From Flavobacterium agri (GTDB lineage Bacteria; Bacteroidota; Bacteroidia; Flavobacteriales; Flavobacteriaceae), in NCBI RefSeq assembly GCF_013401995.1, contig NZ_JACBJI010000007.1:864-64863 (forward strand): a stretch of 64,000 nucleotides of DNA. The letters run 5' to 3'. The notes under the pieces were generated by a model, which was given only the letters and a program-made list of their open reading frames with translations, was not told where the DNA came from and ran no database searches. Position 1 is the first letter of the stretch. The number at the start of each line of letters is the position of its first letter. Of the stretch, positions 61,340 through 64,000 are shown piece after piece. Position numbers and translations under genes: made by a program.

Positions 61340-62194
61340 ATGAGACAACTTTTGATGTGCGTTCTTTTTCCGGTGCTGGTGTTTGCCCAGCCTATGCAGA
61401 AACGTTGCGTCAAACCGCTTGTTTCGATCAAATTGCCGTCGGAAGTTTCCGAAACGTCTGGACTTACCGTTTTCAATGGCCAACTGCTCACGCATAACGA
61501 CTCCGGAAAAAAGCCCATACTTTACAGCCTCGACACGCTTACCGGTAAAATAGGAGAAAGGTTTGGGTTGCCTGTTAAAAACTTCGATTGGGAAGAGATT
61601 TCGAGCGACAGCCTTTTCATTTACATAGCCGATATCGGAAACAACCACCATGCACGCGACCGTCTGTATATTTACAGGTTAAGGAAAAAAGCACTTTCAG
61701 AACGCCGGATCGAGCTCGACAGTATCGGTTTTTCGTGGCCCGAAGAGCATTTGCACGATAGCATAAAGAAAAGAAATTATAATTGCGAGGCGTTCGTCGT
61801 TTCGCGCGACAGTATTTATCTGTTCACAAAAGAGAAGCACCGCACCGGCTGTTATTCCATTGGGAAATCACCGGGCTTTTACACGGCGAAATTCCAGTCC
61901 GAATTCAAATCTAAAGTGCGCATCACGGGCGCTTTTTTTGACGAAAACAAACAACGTCTCGTGCTTTGCGGCTACAACGGATTGCTTCGGACGTTCCTTC
62001 TCGATTTCACCGATTTCAGCAACAACGCTTTCTTCTCCGGAAAGGTCACGCGTTACCGACTGCGCAAAGCGTTCCGTCAAACCGAAGGCATCACGACTTT
62101 CAACGGACGCGATTTTTATCTTTCCAACGAACATTTCCTTTTGCCGTGGATCATCAGCCGAAAACAGGAACTCCATCTGGTCCGGCTTGAATAA
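61340..62194 (+). CDS. secreted beta-propeller-like protein
   Basis: 284 residues. Signal peptide (MRQLLMCVLFPVLVFAQ) then repeats of about 40-50 residues with ETSGL, YSLDT, DWEEISSDS, EGITTFNGRDFYLSNE, consistent with a propeller of the SdiA-regulated/NHL type. ETSGL and DWEE..S are typical of that family as I recall it. Function unknown. Confidence 0.7.
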   Translation: MRQLLMCVLFPVLVFAQPMQKRCVKPLVSIKLPSEVSETSGLTVFNGQLLTHNDSGKKPILYSLDTLTGKIGERFGLPVKNFDWEEISSDSLFIYIADIGNNHHARDRLYIYRLRKKALSERRIELDSIGFSWPEEHLHDSIKKRNYNCEAFVVSRDSIYLFTKEKHRTGCYSIGKSPGFYTAKFQSEFKSKVRITGAFFDENKQRLVLCGYNGLLRTFLLDFTDFSNNAFFSGKVTRYRLRKAFRQTEGITTFNGRDFYLSNEHFLLPWIISRKQELHLVRLE

Positions 62195-62198
62195 TCTT

Positions 62199-62268
62199 AG
62201 CCGCGAATTGCACGAATGCCACAAATAAATAACAGTAAAAGAGTAGTGAAATTAGTGCCATTCGTGGC
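62199..62268. repeat. dispersed inverted repeat, copy E
   Basis: AGCCGCGAATTGCACGAATG and AATTAGTGCCATTCGTGGC arms around about 30 AT-rich bases, directly behind the propeller gene. Confidence 0.75.
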
Positions 62269-62283
62269 AAACCAAACCGCCCT

Positions 62284-62315
62284 AAAAGTAAAAAGCCCTT
62301 CCGAAGAAGAGCTTT
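62284..62315 (-). terminator. terminator of the RND efflux operon
   Basis: On the minus strand AAAGC-T-CTTC, loop TTCG, GAAG-G-GCTTT then T's: a stable tetraloop hairpin. Confidence 0.8.
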
Positions 62316-62338
62316 CCACACAAAATGAAAACAAATAA

Positions 62339-63757
62339 TCATTTCCACCCACCGCCCAAAGAGCGGTAAAGTTCCACTGCGGCGTCAAGACGGGCTTTTT
62401 TCTGCACCAACACCTGAAGCTCGCTTTGCAACAAATTATCCTGGGCCGTAATCACCTCGAGGTAATTCGCCATACCCGATTTGAACAGCAGGTCGGCATT
62501 TTTCACGGCGGTTTGCAACGTATTCTTGCGACTGTCTGCCGCTTCGTACTGCAATTTGAGTTTGTCGATAGAAACCAAAGCGTTCGATACTTCGCCCACG
62601 GCCACCAAAACCGATTGCCTGAACCCGATCACGGCTTTCTCGCGTTCGGCTTTCGAGACTTCGTATTGCGTACGAAGGCGTTTGCCGTTGAGCAAAGGCT
62701 GCGTCAATCCGCCGGCGACCGTTCCGAACAAGGAAGCGGGCATCGTGAACCAATTGCTGGCTTCGAACGAATTCACACCAGCGGTCGCACTGATCGTAAG
62801 CGACGGATACAGTTGGGCTTTCGTGACTCCGACTTCGGCGTTCATCTGTTGCAGATACAATTCGGAAGCTTTTACATCGGGACGAAGCGCGACCATTTGA
62901 GAAGGTACACCCGCATCCAATTTATCGGCTACGGCCAATTGCGCCAACGAGGTTTTGCGGTCGATGGTTTTCGGGAAACTTCCGGTCAAAACGCTCAATG
63001 CATTTTCCTGGATTGCAATTTGTTGCTCCAAAAACGGAATCAATTGAGCCGCGACAAGACGTTGTGCTTCAGCTTGTTGTTTGGCCAAAGACGTCACCTG
63101 CCCCGAATCGTATCTGAGATTGATGATCTGCAGCGTCCTTTCGTTGAGTTCGAGGTTTTTGCGTGCCACTTCAAGTTGGGCATCAAGCATCAACAGGTTG
63201 TAGAAGCCGCGTGCGACATTCGAGACGATAATGGTTTGCAACGCATTTTTGGCTTCGGACGACTGTAAATATTGAGCCAAAGCCGATTTTTTGCGGTTCT
63301 TGATTTTTCCCCAAATGTCGGCTTCCCAACTCAAGGTTCCGGCGGCCGTGAAATCATCGATATGATGTTGACCGACGAACTGGCTCAGACTCAATCCGTT
63401 CAAACTGTTCTCGGACGGATTCGTAGAACTCGCGGTTACCTGAAGGTTCAACGTGGGCACATTTCCCCATTTTGCCTGAGACAAACGAAGACGTGCGATT
63501 TCGATGTTCTGTTGGGCAACCAGCAAATCGTTGTTGCGGACCAACGCACTGTCGACAAGGGTTTGCAGCGTATTGTCGGTAAAGAACGAACGCCAGTCCG
63601 TGTCTGCGATAGTGGCAGAAGATGTAGACGCAGCAACGTCCGAACGATAAGCCGCAGGAATCGCTTCCTTAGGCGTTTCAATGTCTTTCGAGACCTTACA
63701 AGCACTTGCGATAAGCAGCAAAACGCTTGCGGTCAGTATTTTTATGTGATTTTTCAT
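62339..63757 (-). CDS. NodT/OprM-type outer-membrane factor of an RND efflux pump
   Basis: 472 residues. Lipobox IASAC with Cys20, then two TolC-like repeats (ARLRLSQAKWGNVPTLNLQVTAS; ELYLQQMNAEVGVTKAQLYPSLTIS). Outer-membrane channel that pairs with the RND transporter encoded upstream. Twelve bases after the transporter stop. Confidence 0.93.
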   Translation of the reverse strand: MKNHIKILTASVLLLIASACKVSKDIETPKEAIPAAYRSDVAASTSSATIADTDWRSFFTDNTLQTLVDSALVRNNDLLVAQQNIEIARLRLSQAKWGNVPTLNLQVTASSTNPSENSLNGLSLSQFVGQHHIDDFTAAGTLSWEADIWGKIKNRKKSALAQYLQSSEAKNALQTIIVSNVARGFYNLLMLDAQLEVARKNLELNERTLQIINLRYDSGQVTSLAKQQAEAQRLVAAQLIPFLEQQIAIQENALSVLTGSFPKTIDRKTSLAQLAVADKLDAGVPSQMVALRPDVKASELYLQQMNAEVGVTKAQLYPSLTISATAGVNSFEASNWFTMPASLFGTVAGGLTQPLLNGKRLRTQYEVSKAEREKAVIGFRQSVLVAVGEVSNALVSIDKLKLQYEAADSRKNTLQTAVKNADLLFKSGMANYLEVITAQDNLLQSELQVLVQKKARLDAAVELYRSLGGGWK

Positions 63758-63769
63758 GATGTCAGGATT

Positions 63770-64000
63770 TTAGGCGTGTACGATTTCGGTTTCAGGTTGA
63801 GATTGTACCGGTTTTTTAGACGAAACTTTTTCGTGCAGGTATTGGAATACGATGAACAGCACCGGAATGATCAAAATTCCGAGTACGACTCCCGTAATCA
63901 TACCGCCCGCAGCACCGATACTGATCGAGTGGTTACCCTGTGCAGACGGGCCTTTGGCGCGCATCATCGGCAACAAACCGACCACGAAAGCCAAAGACGT
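63770..64000 (-). CDS. RND efflux transporter (AcrB/MexB family), C-terminal part
   Basis: The last 76 codons of a gene that enters at the window edge. Sequence FVVGLLPMMRAKGPSAQGNHSIS and GGMITGVVLGILIIPVLFIV is the final membrane-helix region of HAE1-type RND pumps, followed by a short polar tail. The rest lies outside the window. Confidence 0.9.
   Translation of the reverse strand, partial: TSLAFVVGLLPMMRAKGPSAQGNHSISIGAAGGMITGVVLGILIIPVLFIVFQYLHEKVSSKKPVQSQPETEIVHA

Overview
The window is chromosomal DNA of a Bacteroidota bacterium, most likely a Flavobacterium-like member of the Flavobacteriaceae. The evidence is a set of promoters of the TAnnTTTG (-7) type with TTG/TTTG about 18-19 bases upstream, start codons mostly without Shine-Dalgarno sequences, many lipoprotein signals, and family content typical of the group (DUF1573, SRPBCC, DUF892, MarR-nitroreductase-YceI, AraC plus single-domain response regulators). 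No rRNA, tRNA, CRISPR array, integrase or transposase was recognised.

Layout. 0-12.6 kb is housekeeping: an aminotransferase, a PDZ-containing aspartyl protease, a DUF1573 protein, valS, then a minus-strand block rsfS-ftsH / LUD-cdsA-psd-ACBP-SOD, with divergent birA. 12.6-17.6 kb is a type I export cassette (TolC, HlyD, and an ABC transporter with an intact C39-type peptidase domain) with no visible substrate gene. 17.8-21.1 kb is a phytochrome operon (response regulator, heme oxygenase, bacteriophytochrome kinase). 21.2-30.6 kb carries pyrE, a Nudix hydrolase, an M14 peptidase, coaD, ddl, a PASTA protein, an RluD-type pseudouridine synthase and yaaA. 30.7-35.5 kb is a TetR-controlled EmrAB-TolC-type efflux operon with a tandem palindromic operator. 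35.6-42.4 kb is a complete trpEGDCFBA operon, preceded by a 17-residue leader peptide with three consecutive Trp codons and an intrinsic terminator: a classical attenuator on a Bacteroidota promoter.

42.5-48 kb holds a MarR-nitroreductase-YceI operon with three palindromic operator copies, thioredoxin-fold proteins, a rhodanese, gapN and trxA. 48-55.5 kb is an accessory, stress-like island: two tandem AraC/response-regulator modules, each preceded by a terminator-like hairpin, a DUF892 ferritin-like protein, a SemiSWEET, an iron-permease-family protein and several small hydrophilic or secreted proteins. Two small genes here share a promoter-like TAAC-N19-GGAACTTT. 55.5-62.2 kb has a NarL/histidine-kinase operon with an unknown membrane protein and lipoprotein, a large unknown lipoprotein, a decayed gene and two secreted proteins. 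The right edge enters an RND efflux operon.

Several intergenic regions carry members of a dispersed inverted-repeat family (arms GCCACGAAT / ATTCGTGGC; five copies seen), one of them between trpB and trpA. The best candidates for new biology are the trp attenuator with a near-leaderless leader peptide, the structured leader or sRNA upstream of the second AraC gene, and the twin AraC/response-regulator modules.
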